Positions 17,501-26,497 are shown, counted from the stretch's first letter. The stretch: DNA of 64,000 bases from an uncultured Rhizobiaceae bacterium (GCA_951813045.1 CATOTF010000002.1:248001-312000); one strand, 5' to 3'. Program-made: numbers and translations. The notes: generated by a model from the sequence alone, not told the origin.

Positions 17501-19462
17501 ATGGCAACCGGTTCGGGGGCATTGGATACATTCCCAAAATATCTTCTTCAAAATGCGAAGAAGTTTGGTACTCGCCCGGCGATGCGCCATAAGGATTACG
17601 GCATTTGGCAGACCTGGACTTGGTTGCAAATGCTCGATGAGGTGCGTAGTTTTTCTCTTGGTCTGAAAGACCTTGGTGTAAAGCGCGGAGACAAAGTCGC
17701 GGTGGTTGGGTCGAACCGTCCGCGCCTTTATTGGACATTCCCCGCGGTGCAGGCACTGGGCGGCGTGCCCATTCCCGTTTACGCCGACAGCGTTGCGGAA
17801 GAAATGGTCTATGTGCTGCAACACGCCGAAGTGCGTCTCGCTGTGGTTCAGGATCAGGAGCAGGTCGACAAGCTATTATCGATCAAGGATCAACTCCCAA
17901 ACCTTGAATATATCATCTACGACTGGCAGCGGGGCATGGGTGATTACGACGAGCCATTCCTACGCGATTATGGAAAATTGCAGGAACAGGGACGTTCCAT
18001 GATGCCCGGGGCGGAGGCCGACTGGCTGGCCGATATAGGTGAGGGTAAAGGGGAAGACCTTTCTGTCATGCTGTATACGTCCGGCACAACGGGCAAGCCC
18101 AAAGGCGTCATGTTATCTTATGATAATCTGGTCATTTCATCGAAAAACGCCAATAGTTTTGACAGTTTTGATGAGAACGACGAGATTATCGCCTATTTGC
18201 CTTTGGCCTGGGTGGGCGACCACATATTCTCCTATGGTCAGTCTATGACGGCAGGTTATTGCGTTTGTTGTCCGGAAAGTCCCGATACCGTGACTGAAAA
18301 CCGGCATGAAATCGCCCCGACCTATTTCTTCGCACCGCCGAGGGTGTTTGAAGGATTGTTGACACAAATTACCGTGCGCATGGAAGATGCGGGAAAATGG
18401 AAACAGAAGATGTTTCATTATTTTCTCGATGTAGCCAACAAAGTTGGCGAACGCATTTTAAACGGCGACAGTGTAAGTTTTACCGAGCGGTTAAAATATA
18501 CGCTTGGGGATTTTCTGGTTTATGGGCCGTTGAAAAACCGCCTTGGCATGTCGCGCATGAAGGTCGGTTATACGGCGGGTGAAGCGATAGGTCCGGAGAT
18601 ATTCCGGTTTTACCGCTCCATTGGCCTCAACTTGAAGCAGCTGTACGGCCAGACCGAAGCCAGCGTTTATATAACCGCTCAACCGGATGGTGAGATTTCG
18701 GCTGACACAGTTGGAACGCCTTCGCCTGATGTGGAGATCGATATTTCCGACTCTGGCGAGGTCCTGTACCGCTCGCCGGGCGTTTTTATGGGCTATTATA
18801 AAAACGATGAGGCGACCGCTGAGACGAAAACCAAAGAGGGCTGGGTGCATACCGGCGACGCAGGCTTCCTCGATTCAAACGGCCATCTGCGCATCATCGA
18901 CCGGGCCAAAGACGTGGGCAAGCTGAACAACGGCTCCATGTTCCCACCCAAATATATCGAGAACAAACTCAAGTTCTTCCCGAATATCAAAGAGGCTGTC
19001 GCGATTGGTAACGGGCGTGATTATGTTGCTGTGATGTTGAATATTGATCTTCAACCGGTGGCGAACTGGGCGGAACGGAACAACATCGCATATGGTTCCT
19101 ATCAGGAACTCGCCAATCATCCGCAAGTCTACGATATGATGGCGGAGCACGTGGATCAGGTGAACGCCGATCTTGCATCAGAAGAGCGCGTTGCAGGTGC
19201 TCAAATCCATCGTTTCCTTGTTTTACACAAGGAATTGGACGCCGATGATGGGGAACTAACCCGCACCATGAAAGTGCGTCGAACCCTGATCAACGAACGG
19301 TATGATCCGCTGATCGAAGCGCTTTACGATGGTTCGAGTGAGAAATTTGTTGAGACCGAGGTCGTCTTTGAAGATGGTCGTAAAGGCAGTATTTCAGCCA
19401 CTGTCCAAATTCGCGAGATGGCACCCCACGCGCCGTTCGCGATGAAGGAGGCAGCGGAATGA
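17501..19462 (+). CDS. AMP-dependent acyl-CoA synthetase (long-chain fatty acid-CoA ligase-like)
   Basis: This 653-residue adenylate-forming enzyme has the ATP-binding signature YTSGTTGKPKGVMLSYDN near residue 190 and a GWVHTGDAG motif further on. It activates a carboxylic acid to its acyl-CoA. I place the start at the ATG at 17501, which has GGGAGGA ten bases upstream; a TTG at 17495 is too close to that site. The stop overlaps livG by four bases. A ligase at the head of a Liv-type operon is a recurring arrangement, and it suggests that the imported acid is immediately trapped as a CoA ester. The substrate chain type cannot be read from the sequence. Confidence 0.9.
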   Translation: MATGSGALDTFPKYLLQNAKKFGTRPAMRHKDYGIWQTWTWLQMLDEVRSFSLGLKDLGVKRGDKVAVVGSNRPRLYWTFPAVQALGGVPIPVYADSVAEEMVYVLQHAEVRLAVVQDQEQVDKLLSIKDQLPNLEYIIYDWQRGMGDYDEPFLRDYGKLQEQGRSMMPGAEADWLADIGEGKGEDLSVMLYTSGTTGKPKGVMLSYDNLVISSKNANSFDSFDENDEIIAYLPLAWVGDHIFSYGQSMTAGYCVCCPESPDTVTENRHEIAPTYFFAPPRVFEGLLTQITVRMEDAGKWKQKMFHYFLDVANKVGERILNGDSVSFTERLKYTLGDFLVYGPLKNRLGMSRMKVGYTAGEAIGPEIFRFYRSIGLNLKQLYGQTEASVYITAQPDGEISADTVGTPSPDVEIDISDSGEVLYRSPGVFMGYYKNDEATAETKTKEGWVHTGDAGFLDSNGHLRIIDRAKDVGKLNNGSMFPPKYIENKLKFFPNIKEAVAIGNGRDYVAVMLNIDLQPVANWAERNNIAYGSYQELANHPQVYDMMAEHVDQVNADLASEERVAGAQIHRFLVLHKELDADDGELTRTMKVRRTLINERYDPLIEALYDGSSEKFVETEVVFEDGRKGSISATVQIREMAPHAPFAMKEAAE

Positions 19463-20277
19463 ACGCCCATGATTCTACTCTCCATGCACCGGGAGATGGC
19501 ATTGCCAATGGCGCGGAGCTGTTGCGCGTCGACAATGTGACTTTGCGCTTTGGTGGCGTGACCGCGATTGAAGATATTTCATTCGATATTTTAAAGGGCG
19601 AAATCCGCGCGATTATCGGCCCCAATGGTGCCGGTAAGACATCGATGTTGAACGTCATCAACGGGTTCTACCATCCGCAAGAAGGGACAATCCGGTTTCG
19701 GGGTGACACGCGTACGAAGATGAAACCCTATGAGGCGGCGGCGTCAGGCATTGCCCGGACTTTCCAAAACGTTGCCCTGTTCACCGGCATGTCGACGCTG
19801 GACAATATTATGTCCGGCCGGTCGTTGAAGATGAACAAGAACTTCATCACCCAGATGTTTTATTATGGTCCGGCTCGCGATGAAGAAATCGCCCACCGAA
19901 GGCGGGTGGAGGAAATCATTGATTTTCTGGAGATTGCCCACATACGACGCCAGCCCGTCGGCAAGCTTCCCTACGGCCTGCAAAAACGTGTGGAGCTTGG
20001 CCGTGCCTTGGCGCTTGAGCCTGATCTTCTGCTTCTGGACGAACCGATGGCCGGTATGAATCTGGAAGAAAAAGAAGATATGAGCCGCTTCATCGTTGAC
20101 GTGAACCAGCAGTTCGGCACGACAATCGCTTTGATTGAACACGATATGGGTGTCGTGATGGACCTGGCCGACCGCGTGGTGGTTCTCGATTACGGCAAGA
20201 AAATTGCCGACGGAGAACCTGCCGAGGTTCAGGCCAATCAAAACGTCATCGACGCTTATCTTGGGGTGCCGCACTGA
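19459..20277 (+). CDS. livG: Branched-chain amino acid-type ABC transporter ATP-binding protein (LivG)
   Basis: This 272-residue ATPase has Walker A GPNGAGKTS, an ABC signature region LPYGLQKRVELGRAL and Walker B LLLLDEPMAGMN followed by the switch His in IEHDMGVVMD. It energises import with LivF, encoded at the far end of the operon. The start overlaps the ligase stop (ATGA). The ABC signature is degenerate (YGLQKR), as is usual for LivG. Confidence 0.94.
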   Translation: MNAHDSTLHAPGDGIANGAELLRVDNVTLRFGGVTAIEDISFDILKGEIRAIIGPNGAGKTSMLNVINGFYHPQEGTIRFRGDTRTKMKPYEAAASGIARTFQNVALFTGMSTLDNIMSGRSLKMNKNFITQMFYYGPARDEEIAHRRRVEEIIDFLEIAHIRRQPVGKLPYGLQKRVELGRALALEPDLLLLDEPMAGMNLEEKEDMSRFIVDVNQQFGTTIALIEHDMGVVMDLADRVVVLDYGKKIADGEPAEVQANQNVIDAYLGVPH

Positions 20278-20289
20278 TGGAGACTATCG

Positions 20290-20457
20290 ATGGATTTACT
20301 GGCCGATTATCCAAAGGCCGTGTCAGGCTTCATGCTGGCTGGCGGGGTGGCGCTCATTCTGGTGCCAAAATGGATACGTTGGGCGATTGCCGTATTGATG
20401 ATCGCGCTCGGGCTGGCTGGCCTGTTTCCCGAATTGATACCGCCACCAAAAACGTGA
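20290..20457 (+). CDS. Small 55-residue membrane protein within the liv operon
   Basis: A short open frame of 55 codons fills the gap between livG and livH. It begins MDLLADYPKAVSG, then has two hydrophobic stretches (FMLAGGVALILV and WAIAVLMIALGLAGLF) separated by KWIR, and ends with a Pro-rich tail (PPPKT). It is below the size that gene finders usually report. Its composition and tight fit between two operon genes favour a real small membrane protein, possibly an accessory of the permease, but I do not recognise a family. An overlapping ATG at 20277 in another frame has no such character. Confidence 0.55.
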   Translation: MDLLADYPKAVSGFMLAGGVALILVPKWIRWAIAVLMIALGLAGLFPELIPPPKT

Positions 20458-20470
20458 TGGGGGCAGGGTG

Positions 20471-21430
20471 ATGGATCTTCTCAATCAAATATTTATCGAA
20501 CCCTTTATTCTTATTGCGGACATTCCAGACCTGTTTGTTCAAACAATCTGGGAAGGTTTTGTTGCGGGTATTCTTTACGCGCTTATCGCCTTAGGGTTCG
20601 TTCTTATTTTTAAAGCGTCAGGCGTGTTCAATTTCGCGCAAGGCATCATGGTTGTGTTTGCAGCTCTTGCCCTCGTATCTCTGCATACGAAATTTGGTGT
20701 GCCCGCCTGGCTTGCGCTTTTGATGGCGATTGCGCTCATGGGCGTTTTGGCGATTGGCATTGAGAAAATAGTTTTACGACCGCTGGTCGGACAACCAGAT
20801 GCCATATTGCTGATGGCAACCATTGGTCTGACCCTGTTTTTGCAAGGGGCAGGGGAAACGATTTTCGGTGGTGAACCACAAAGCATGATCACCGAAGAAC
20901 TGGGCCTGCCAACGGGTTCAACTGATGTTGAAATGCTGGGCGGCAGGGTTATTTTCCAACACATTGATGTTGCTGCCATTGTTATTGCTGGTCTGATGGT
21001 TGGTGGTCTTGCAGTGTTCTTCTCAAAAACGCGTATAGGGCGCGCCCTGCGCGCTGTGGCGGATGATCACCAGGCTGCTTTGTCGGTCGGTATTTCGCTC
21101 AACCAGATCTGGGTGATCGTCTGGTTCGCCGCGGGTATCGTTGCACTGGTGACGGGCATCATGTGGGGTGCCCGCTCCGACGTGTCCTTCGCGTTAGAAG
21201 TGATCGCACTCAAGGCTTTAGCGGTTCTTATCCTCGGTGGATTTACATCGATACCCGGTGCAATCGTCGGCGGTCTGATTATCGGAATCGGTGAAAAAGT
21301 GTTCGAAGTCTATTGGGGTGGCATATTCGGTGGTGGCGTTGAAGCCTGGTTTGCATACGTACTCGCGCTCATATTCCTGCTGTTCAGGCCACAAGGCCTG
21401 TTCGGCGAAAAGATTATCGAAAGGGTGTGA
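20471..21430 (+). CDS. livH: Branched-chain amino acid-type ABC transporter permease (LivH)
   Basis: This 319-residue inner-membrane permease has the LivH pattern of about eight hydrophobic segments. Characteristic segments include GILYALIALGFVLIFKASGVFNFAQG, split here by gene context only, and IGRALRAVADDHQAALSVGI, the loop that contacts the ATPase. The ATG at 20471 is preferred over the GTG at 20468. It ends with a four-base GTGA overlap with the next gene. Confidence 0.93.
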   Translation: MDLLNQIFIEPFILIADIPDLFVQTIWEGFVAGILYALIALGFVLIFKASGVFNFAQGIMVVFAALALVSLHTKFGVPAWLALLMAIALMGVLAIGIEKIVLRPLVGQPDAILLMATIGLTLFLQGAGETIFGGEPQSMITEELGLPTGSTDVEMLGGRVIFQHIDVAAIVIAGLMVGGLAVFFSKTRIGRALRAVADDHQAALSVGISLNQIWVIVWFAAGIVALVTGIMWGARSDVSFALEVIALKALAVLILGGFTSIPGAIVGGLIIGIGEKVFEVYWGGIFGGGVEAWFAYVLALIFLLFRPQGLFGEKIIERV

Positions 21431-21867
21431 AGACCTTGGCCACTACTATCACCAAACATGGAACGTGGGGCAGCGTATTTGGCCGCCGGTCCAAACCGGT
21501 GAAAACGATTGCGGAGGATCTTCGCTCGCTCATTATTGGCCTTCACCCGGATACGGTTGAAGTGCCACGCAAAGGTGACAAGGCAGTTGCTTATGGGTTT
21601 GGCGAGAAAAAGATGAGCGAGAGTTATTGCTATTTGATGCCCCAAACCGACCGTGTGAATGTGGGATTCTGGTCGGGTGCGCTGCTTGAAGACACGAATA
21701 ATTTGATGGAAGGCAAAGGCAAGAAGCTACGCCACGTCAAGATTTTCGACCGGGAAACCGCCCGTTCGGCAAAGATAGCCCATCTGATTTACCTGGCGAT
21801 CAGCGAGCGCCAGTCCGCGTTGGGAATTCCGGCGCCGACCCAGGAAAAAATAAGGAAAACGGCCTGA
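21427..21867 (+). CDS. DUF1801-like small protein inserted between livH and livM
   Basis: This 146-residue protein starts at a GTG overlapping the livH stop by four bases, and its stop overlaps the livM start by one base. The central part (VPRKGDKAVAYGFGEKKMSESY, read in two pieces, and NVGFWSGALLED) resembles the DUF1801/YdhG fold found in small cytoplasmic proteins of unknown role. It has no membrane segment, so it is not a transporter subunit. Tight coupling on both sides suggests it is made in step with the permeases. Function unknown. Confidence 0.7.
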   Translation: MKTLATTITKHGTWGSVFGRRSKPVKTIAEDLRSLIIGLHPDTVEVPRKGDKAVAYGFGEKKMSESYCYLMPQTDRVNVGFWSGALLEDTNNLMEGKGKKLRHVKIFDRETARSAKIAHLIYLAISERQSALGIPAPTQEKIRKTA

Positions 21868-22943
21868 TGTTTTACCGCGAAGCCGGACAGTTCAAGACCA
21901 ACTACAAAGCCGATTCTGCGATATTCCCGATTTTTCAGGATCGCATGGGTCTGACCTTGATTGTCGCTGTGGCGTTTATCATTCCGCTGTTCGGTAGTGA
22001 TTTCCTGATCAACTCGTTCATGATCCCGTTTCTGATTTTTTCCCTTGCGGCAATCGGGTTGAATATCCTGACCGGTTATTGCGGTCAGCTTTCGCTGGGC
22101 ACGGGTGCCTTCATGGGGGTAGGGGCCTATTCCTGTTATAAGCTCGCGACCATATTTCCGGACGTGAATATTCTTATTCATATCCTGCTATCCGGCTTTT
22201 TTGCTGCGGGGGTTGGATGTGTGTTTGGCCTGCCCAGCCTGCGAATAAAAGGGCTATATCTTGCGATTACAACGTTGGCCGCCCAGTTCTTTCTCGAATG
22301 GGCCTTTATACGCATTCCTTGGCTCTACAACTACAATGATTCAGGCGCGATTGAAGTACCGCAGCGCACCTTGTTCAGCGTTCCAATTACAGGCGCGTCG
22401 GCGACACCAATGGCCCGTTACTACGTCATATTGGCACTTGTCATCGGCCTGACGTGGATTGCATCCAACATCATCCGGGGGCGGATTGGCCGCTCGTGGA
22501 TGATGATCCGCGATATGGATATTGCAGCGGAATTGATGGGCATCAAACCGCTCAATGCGAAACTGTCTGCCTTTGCCATGTCGTCTTATTTTTGCGGGGT
22601 GGCTGGCGCGTTGATGGTGTTCATGTGGCTTGGGGCTGCAGAAGTTGAAAGTTTTGATATCAATCAATCCTTTGATATTCTGTTCATGGTGATTATTGGC
22701 GGAATGGGATCACTGATCGGGTGCTTCCTCGGCGCTGCCTTTATCTTCGGCCTGCCGATATTTGTGCGTGCTATGCCGGACATGATGGGATTTGCGATGA
22801 ATTCAGCGACCGCGGATCATGTGTCGCGCATGGTGATTGGTGGATTGATAATTTTCTTTTTGATTGTTGAGCCCCACGGGTTCGCCCGCCTGTGGCAGAT
22901 CACGAAAGAAAAATTGAGAACATGGCCTTTCCCTTACGCATAA
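21867..22943 (+). CDS. livM: Branched-chain amino acid-type ABC transporter permease (LivM)
   Basis: This 358-residue inner-membrane permease has LivM landmarks: AIGLNILTGYCGQLSLG near the N-terminus and the cytoplasmic coupling loop RSWMMIRDMDIAAELMGI. It pairs with LivH to form the channel. It is translationally coupled to the small DUF1801-like gene. It is followed by a 127-base spacer before the binding-protein gene. Confidence 0.94.
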   Translation: MFYREAGQFKTNYKADSAIFPIFQDRMGLTLIVAVAFIIPLFGSDFLINSFMIPFLIFSLAAIGLNILTGYCGQLSLGTGAFMGVGAYSCYKLATIFPDVNILIHILLSGFFAAGVGCVFGLPSLRIKGLYLAITTLAAQFFLEWAFIRIPWLYNYNDSGAIEVPQRTLFSVPITGASATPMARYYVILALVIGLTWIASNIIRGRIGRSWMMIRDMDIAAELMGIKPLNAKLSAFAMSSYFCGVAGALMVFMWLGAAEVESFDINQSFDILFMVIIGGMGSLIGCFLGAAFIFGLPIFVRAMPDMMGFAMNSATADHVSRMVIGGLIIFFLIVEPHGFARLWQITKEKLRTWPFPYA

Positions 22944-23001
22944 GGGATAATGGCTTTGATGCTTGGGAGAGCGAGAATTGGGTTTGAACGTATGAGACCG
23001 C

Positions 23002-23052
23002 GTTTCAACCCGCAACAAACAGGTTTCAACCCAGGTGTGCCTGTCGCACACC
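23002..23052 (+). promoter_or_regulatory. Leader with direct repeats and hairpin before the binding-protein gene
   Basis: Two direct copies of GTTTCAACCC lie at 23002-23011 and 23023-23032. They are followed by a 7-bp hairpin GGTGTGC-CTGTC-GCACACC at 23034-23052. The ribosome-binding site GGAGGAAAG follows directly. It may be an internal promoter or an mRNA-stability element. Confidence 0.4.
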
Positions 23053-23070
23053 CTATTTTGGAGGAAAGAC

Positions 23071-24369
23071 ATGAGATTAAAAACACTCATTCTCGGTGTA
23101 GCCGCAACAGCAATGACCGTTGCGAGCACCGTAAATCTGGCCCAGTCGGAAGAACTATATGTTCCATCCCTGAGCTATCGTACTGGCCCCTTTGCTGGTG
23201 GTGGTATTCCATTCGCCAACGGTTTTGCCGACTACCTCAATATGCTCAACGAGCGTGACGGCGGTATTGGTGGCGTTAAGGTCAAGGTCGAAGAATGCGA
23301 AACCGGCTATAACGCGCAAAAGGGCGTTGAGTGCTATGAAGCAACGAAGGCCAAAGGCGCGCTGGTGTATAACCCGCTATCAACCGGCATCACTCTTCAG
23401 CTGATTCCGAAAGCCCCCGTTGATCAAATACCTGTCCTCTCCATGGGCTATGGTCTGTCAGCTGCTGCTATTGGTGAAACATTCCCGTGGACTTTCACCT
23501 ATCCGACTTCTTACTGGAGCCAGATGTCATCGATCTTGAAATACATCGATGCGAACGGAGGACTTAAGGGCAAGAAAATCGGATTTATCTATCTTGAATC
23601 CGGGTACGGCAAAGAGCCAATCCCGCTTCTCGAACAGCTTGGTCCAAAGCTCGGCTTTGATTTTGTAACCTTTCCTGTTGCCGGTAAGGACATGCAGAAC
23701 CAGGGGTCACAATGGCTTAACGTTCGTAAAGAACGTCCGGATTGGATGATCATGTGGGGCTGGGGCGCGATGAACGCCACCGCCGTTAAGGAAGCAGCAA
23801 AAATTCGCTTTCCGCTTGATCGCTTCATCGGTAACTGGTGGGCCGGTGCCCATGCCGATCTGGACCCGGTTGGCGCAGCAGGTAAAGGTTATCTTGCTGC
23901 AAACTTCTCCGGTATCGGCACAGACTTCCCGGCTTTGCAAGACGTGAAAAAATTGATTGTTGATGCAGGAAAAAGCCAGGTTGATCCTGATAAAATCGGT
24001 GATGTACTTTATAACCGTGGCCTGTTCAACGCTGTCATCGTGGCGGAAGCCATTGCTACAGCGCAGAAAAAGACCGGCAAGAAAGTTATCACAGGTGCTG
24101 ATATGCGTGTCGGCCTGGAAAACTTCGTTCTCGATCAGGCTCGTCTGACTGCGTTGGGCCTGCCGAACTTTACCGGCGACGTAAAAGGCTCCTGTAAGGA
24201 CCACGAGGGCGCGGGTGCTGTGTTTATTCAGCAATGGGACGGCAAGGACTGGAAACAGAAGTCTGAGCTTATCGCACCAATGACCGATATTGTTGGTCCG
24301 CTTCTGCAGGCCGCAGCCGATAAATACACATCCGACAAGCCGGAATGGAAAGGTCAGACCTGCGGTTAA
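23071..24369 (+). CDS. ABC transporter substrate-binding protein (branched-chain amino acid type)
   Basis: This 432-residue periplasmic protein starts at the ATG at 23071 after a strong GGAGGAAAG site. The longer frame from 23035 has no such site. It has an N-terminal signal peptide (MRLKTLILGVAATAMTVAST, cleavage near AQSEE). The mature part looks like type I periplasmic binding proteins with a central lobe (GKKIGFIYLESGYGKEPIPL) and paired cysteines that may form disulfides. In this subfamily the ligands include aromatic acids and other carboxylates besides branched-chain amino acids, which fits the linked acyl-CoA ligase. A perfect hairpin follows it. Confidence 0.9.
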   Translation: MRLKTLILGVAATAMTVASTVNLAQSEELYVPSLSYRTGPFAGGGIPFANGFADYLNMLNERDGGIGGVKVKVEECETGYNAQKGVECYEATKAKGALVYNPLSTGITLQLIPKAPVDQIPVLSMGYGLSAAAIGETFPWTFTYPTSYWSQMSSILKYIDANGGLKGKKIGFIYLESGYGKEPIPLLEQLGPKLGFDFVTFPVAGKDMQNQGSQWLNVRKERPDWMIMWGWGAMNATAVKEAAKIRFPLDRFIGNWWAGAHADLDPVGAAGKGYLAANFSGIGTDFPALQDVKKLIVDAGKSQVDPDKIGDVLYNRGLFNAVIVAEAIATAQKKTGKKVITGADMRVGLENFVLDQARLTALGLPNFTGDVKGSCKDHEGAGAVFIQQWDGKDWKQKSELIAPMTDIVGPLLQAAADKYTSDKPEWKGQTCG

Positions 24370-24390
24370 TCCGTCGTTGATACAATTTGG

Positions 24391-24425
24391 ACGGACCCGG
24401 TGGAAGCCGGGTCCGTTCAACAATT
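24391..24425 (+). terminator. Hairpin attenuator between binding-protein gene and livF
   Basis: A perfect 10-bp GC-rich stem (ACGGACCCGG and its complement at 24407-24416) closes a six-base loop. It is followed by an AT-rich stretch with a late T-run. It lies within the operon, so it probably reduces transcription into livF or protects the upstream mRNA. Confidence 0.75.
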
Positions 24426-24469
24426 TTATTCCCAAATTATCTGGAACGTTCGTTCCACCAGAGAGCGCC

Positions 24470-25300
24470 ATGTCTGCTGCCGAAGAAATTTCACCTGCCG
24501 AAACCATTCTAGAGGTCAATAATATTGAGGTGATCTACGATCACGTAATTCTCGTTCTCAAAGGTGTATCGCTCACGGTTCCGCGTGGCGGGATTGTTGC
24601 AATTCTGGGCGCGAATGGTGCGGGAAAAACAACGACCCTCAAAGCCATCTCCAATCTCTTGGGGGCGGAGCGCGGCGATGTGACGAAGGGTAATATTCTT
24701 TTCAAAGGTGAGGAAGTTCAGTCCCTTTCACCCAATGACCTGGTGCGACGCGGTTGTATTCAGGTGATGGAAGGTCGCCATTGTTTCGGCCATTTGACGG
24801 TGGAAGAAAATCTGATGACGGGAGCGTTCACCCGCAAGGATGGGGCTGCTGCCGTCAGGGCTGACCTTGAACTGGTCTACGATTATTTCCCGCGCCTGCG
24901 CGAAAGGCGCGCATCGCTTGCCGGTTATACGTCGGGCGGCGAACAGCAAATGTGCGCCATCGGGCGTGCACTCATGTCAAAACCCGAAATGATCCTGCTC
25001 GACGAACCGTCCATGGGGCTCGCCCCTCAACTGGTGGAAGAGATTTTCGAGATCGTTAAAAAACTCAATTCTCAAGAAGGTGTGTCCTTCCTGTTGGCAG
25101 AGCAAAACACAAACATCGCTCTAAGATACGCGACTTACGGTTATATTCTGGAATCAGGCCGTGTTGTGCTGGACGGTGAAGGAGCCGCGCTTCGTGAGAA
25201 TGAAGATGTGAAGGAATTCTATCTTGGTGTTGGTGGCGAAGGCCGTCGGAGTTTTAACGACGTGAAACATTATAAGCGTCGCAAACGCTGGCTTGCTTAA
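24470..25300 (+). CDS. livF: Branched-chain amino acid-type ABC transporter ATP-binding protein (LivF)
   Basis: This 276-residue ATPase starts at the ATG at 24470, preceded by an AGAG-type site. The frame extends upstream to 24290 only by reading through the hairpin and the previous gene. It has Walker A GANGAGKTT, the signature TSGGEQQMCAIGRAL and Walker B MILLDEPSMGLAP. It is the second ATPase of the system. The C-terminus is a little longer than usual, with a basic end (HYKRRKRW). Confidence 0.94.
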   Translation: MSAAEEISPAETILEVNNIEVIYDHVILVLKGVSLTVPRGGIVAILGANGAGKTTTLKAISNLLGAERGDVTKGNILFKGEEVQSLSPNDLVRRGCIQVMEGRHCFGHLTVEENLMTGAFTRKDGAAAVRADLELVYDYFPRLRERRASLAGYTSGGEQQMCAIGRALMSKPEMILLDEPSMGLAPQLVEEIFEIVKKLNSQEGVSFLLAEQNTNIALRYATYGYILESGRVVLDGEGAALRENEDVKEFYLGVGGEGRRSFNDVKHYKRRKRWLA

Positions 25301-25312
25301 ATTCGGCGCCGT

Positions 25313-26350
25313 CTAAAAACTGGTGGGCCCCAGTGATTTCCGCTCTACAATATGCGTATCCAAAGTGAGCTGGGTAGCACGGCTTGAATCTTCCACCAGT
25401 GACAAGAGGGTTTCCGCTGCTTTTTGCCCCATTTCACCGTGGGGGACGTGAACTGTTGTTAAACCGGGGCTGATTACTTTTGCGATCTCGATATCGTCGA
25501 ATCCGGTGATTGATATGTCTTGGGGGATATTCAAACCTGCATCCTGAGCTTCCTGAATTGCGCCCACGGCCAAGACGTCATTGCCACACATGATGAGGGT
25601 GGGTCGGCGTTTCCCGATGATGAATTTGCGGCAGGCTTCGCGCCCACAATCAATTGAATATTCGGTTTCAATTACCGGCATGGAAGTAGGGTCGATACCA
25701 ATATCTTGAAGCGCGGCCGTCGCACCAAGAACCCGTTCTCGTGCCCTGTCGTTCATTTTTGTATGTGCTGATATGAACCCAAATGATTGGTGCCCCAGTT
25801 CAAGCGCTTTGGTCATCAATTGCCGTGCTGCATTGAAATTATCGAAACCAACAAAGGACTGGTCCTTGTTTGTCGAACGAGCCCACGCAACCACCGTTGG
25901 GATGTTACGCTCCTTCAAAAAGTCGTAAATGTCGGCGTTCCGCTCAGTGCCGATGAGCAATATGCCGTCTGCGCCGCGCGCGACCATCGTGCGTATTTGC
26001 AGTTCTTCCAGGTCCCGATCGTAGGCCGAGCTCGCAACAAACATTGTCTTGTTGCTCGCGACAAGTGTTTTTTGAAACGCCTCGATACCGCGGGCGAATA
26101 TGGCGTTTTCCATAGTTGGAATAACCGCGCCGAATATGCCGGTGCGGTTGGCGGCGATAGCACGGGCACCAAAATTTGGAGCGTATTGCAACCGCTTGAC
26201 GGCTTCCAATACCCGTTCGCGGGTGTCTATGGAAACCTTATCCGGTTCGTTTAAACATCTTGAAACGGTCGCGGTGGAGACATTCGCATCGAGCGCAACG
26301 TCTTCCAAAGTCGGAAGATTGCGTTTGTTGATGTTAGTCTTCAATCCCAT
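25313..26350 (-). CDS. LacI-family transcriptional regulator
   Basis: This 345-residue protein has an N-terminal LacI helix-turn-helix (LEDVALDANVSTATVSRCLN, around residues 15-34) and the hinge region. A periplasmic-binding-like effector domain follows (GIFGAVIPTMENAIFARGIE onward). It is divergent from the HisD-family gene, with 147 bases between them. Those bases contain two LacI-type operator palindromes, so it almost certainly controls that pair and itself. The inducer is probably a polyol, sugar acid or sulfonate related to the substrate of the dehydrogenases. Confidence 0.93.
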   Translation of the reverse strand: MGLKTNINKRNLPTLEDVALDANVSTATVSRCLNEPDKVSIDTRERVLEAVKRLQYAPNFGARAIAANRTGIFGAVIPTMENAIFARGIEAFQKTLVASNKTMFVASSAYDRDLEELQIRTMVARGADGILLIGTERNADIYDFLKERNIPTVVAWARSTNKDQSFVGFDNFNAARQLMTKALELGHQSFGFISAHTKMNDRARERVLGATAALQDIGIDPTSMPVIETEYSIDCGREACRKFIIGKRRPTLIMCGNDVLAVGAIQEAQDAGLNIPQDISITGFDDIEIAKVISPGLTTVHVPHGEMGQKAAETLLSLVEDSSRATQLTLDTHIVERKSLGPTSF

Positions 26351-26420
26351 TGGATTCCGCCCAGACCTTTCGATAGGATGCCTTTTGTTAACAGGCAGAT
26401 TACCAAGTTTCCAATTCCAA

Positions 26421-26456
26421 TGTAATAGCTTGCATTAGAAAATGTAAGCTATTACA
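26421..26456. promoter_or_regulatory. Double LacI-type operator forming a large inverted repeat
   Basis: TGTAATAGCTTGCATT (26421-26436) and AATGTAAGCTATTACA (26441-26456) form a 16-bp inverted repeat with one mismatch and a four-base spacer. Each arm also contains its own TGTAA-N4-TTACA-like palindrome, the standard LacI-family operator shape; the left one has TTGCA. It lies between the regulator and the dehydrogenase gene. Confidence 0.8.
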
Positions 26457-26497
26457 TTTCCGCCAAATTATCGACCGCCAAAGATGGAAATGTGAAT

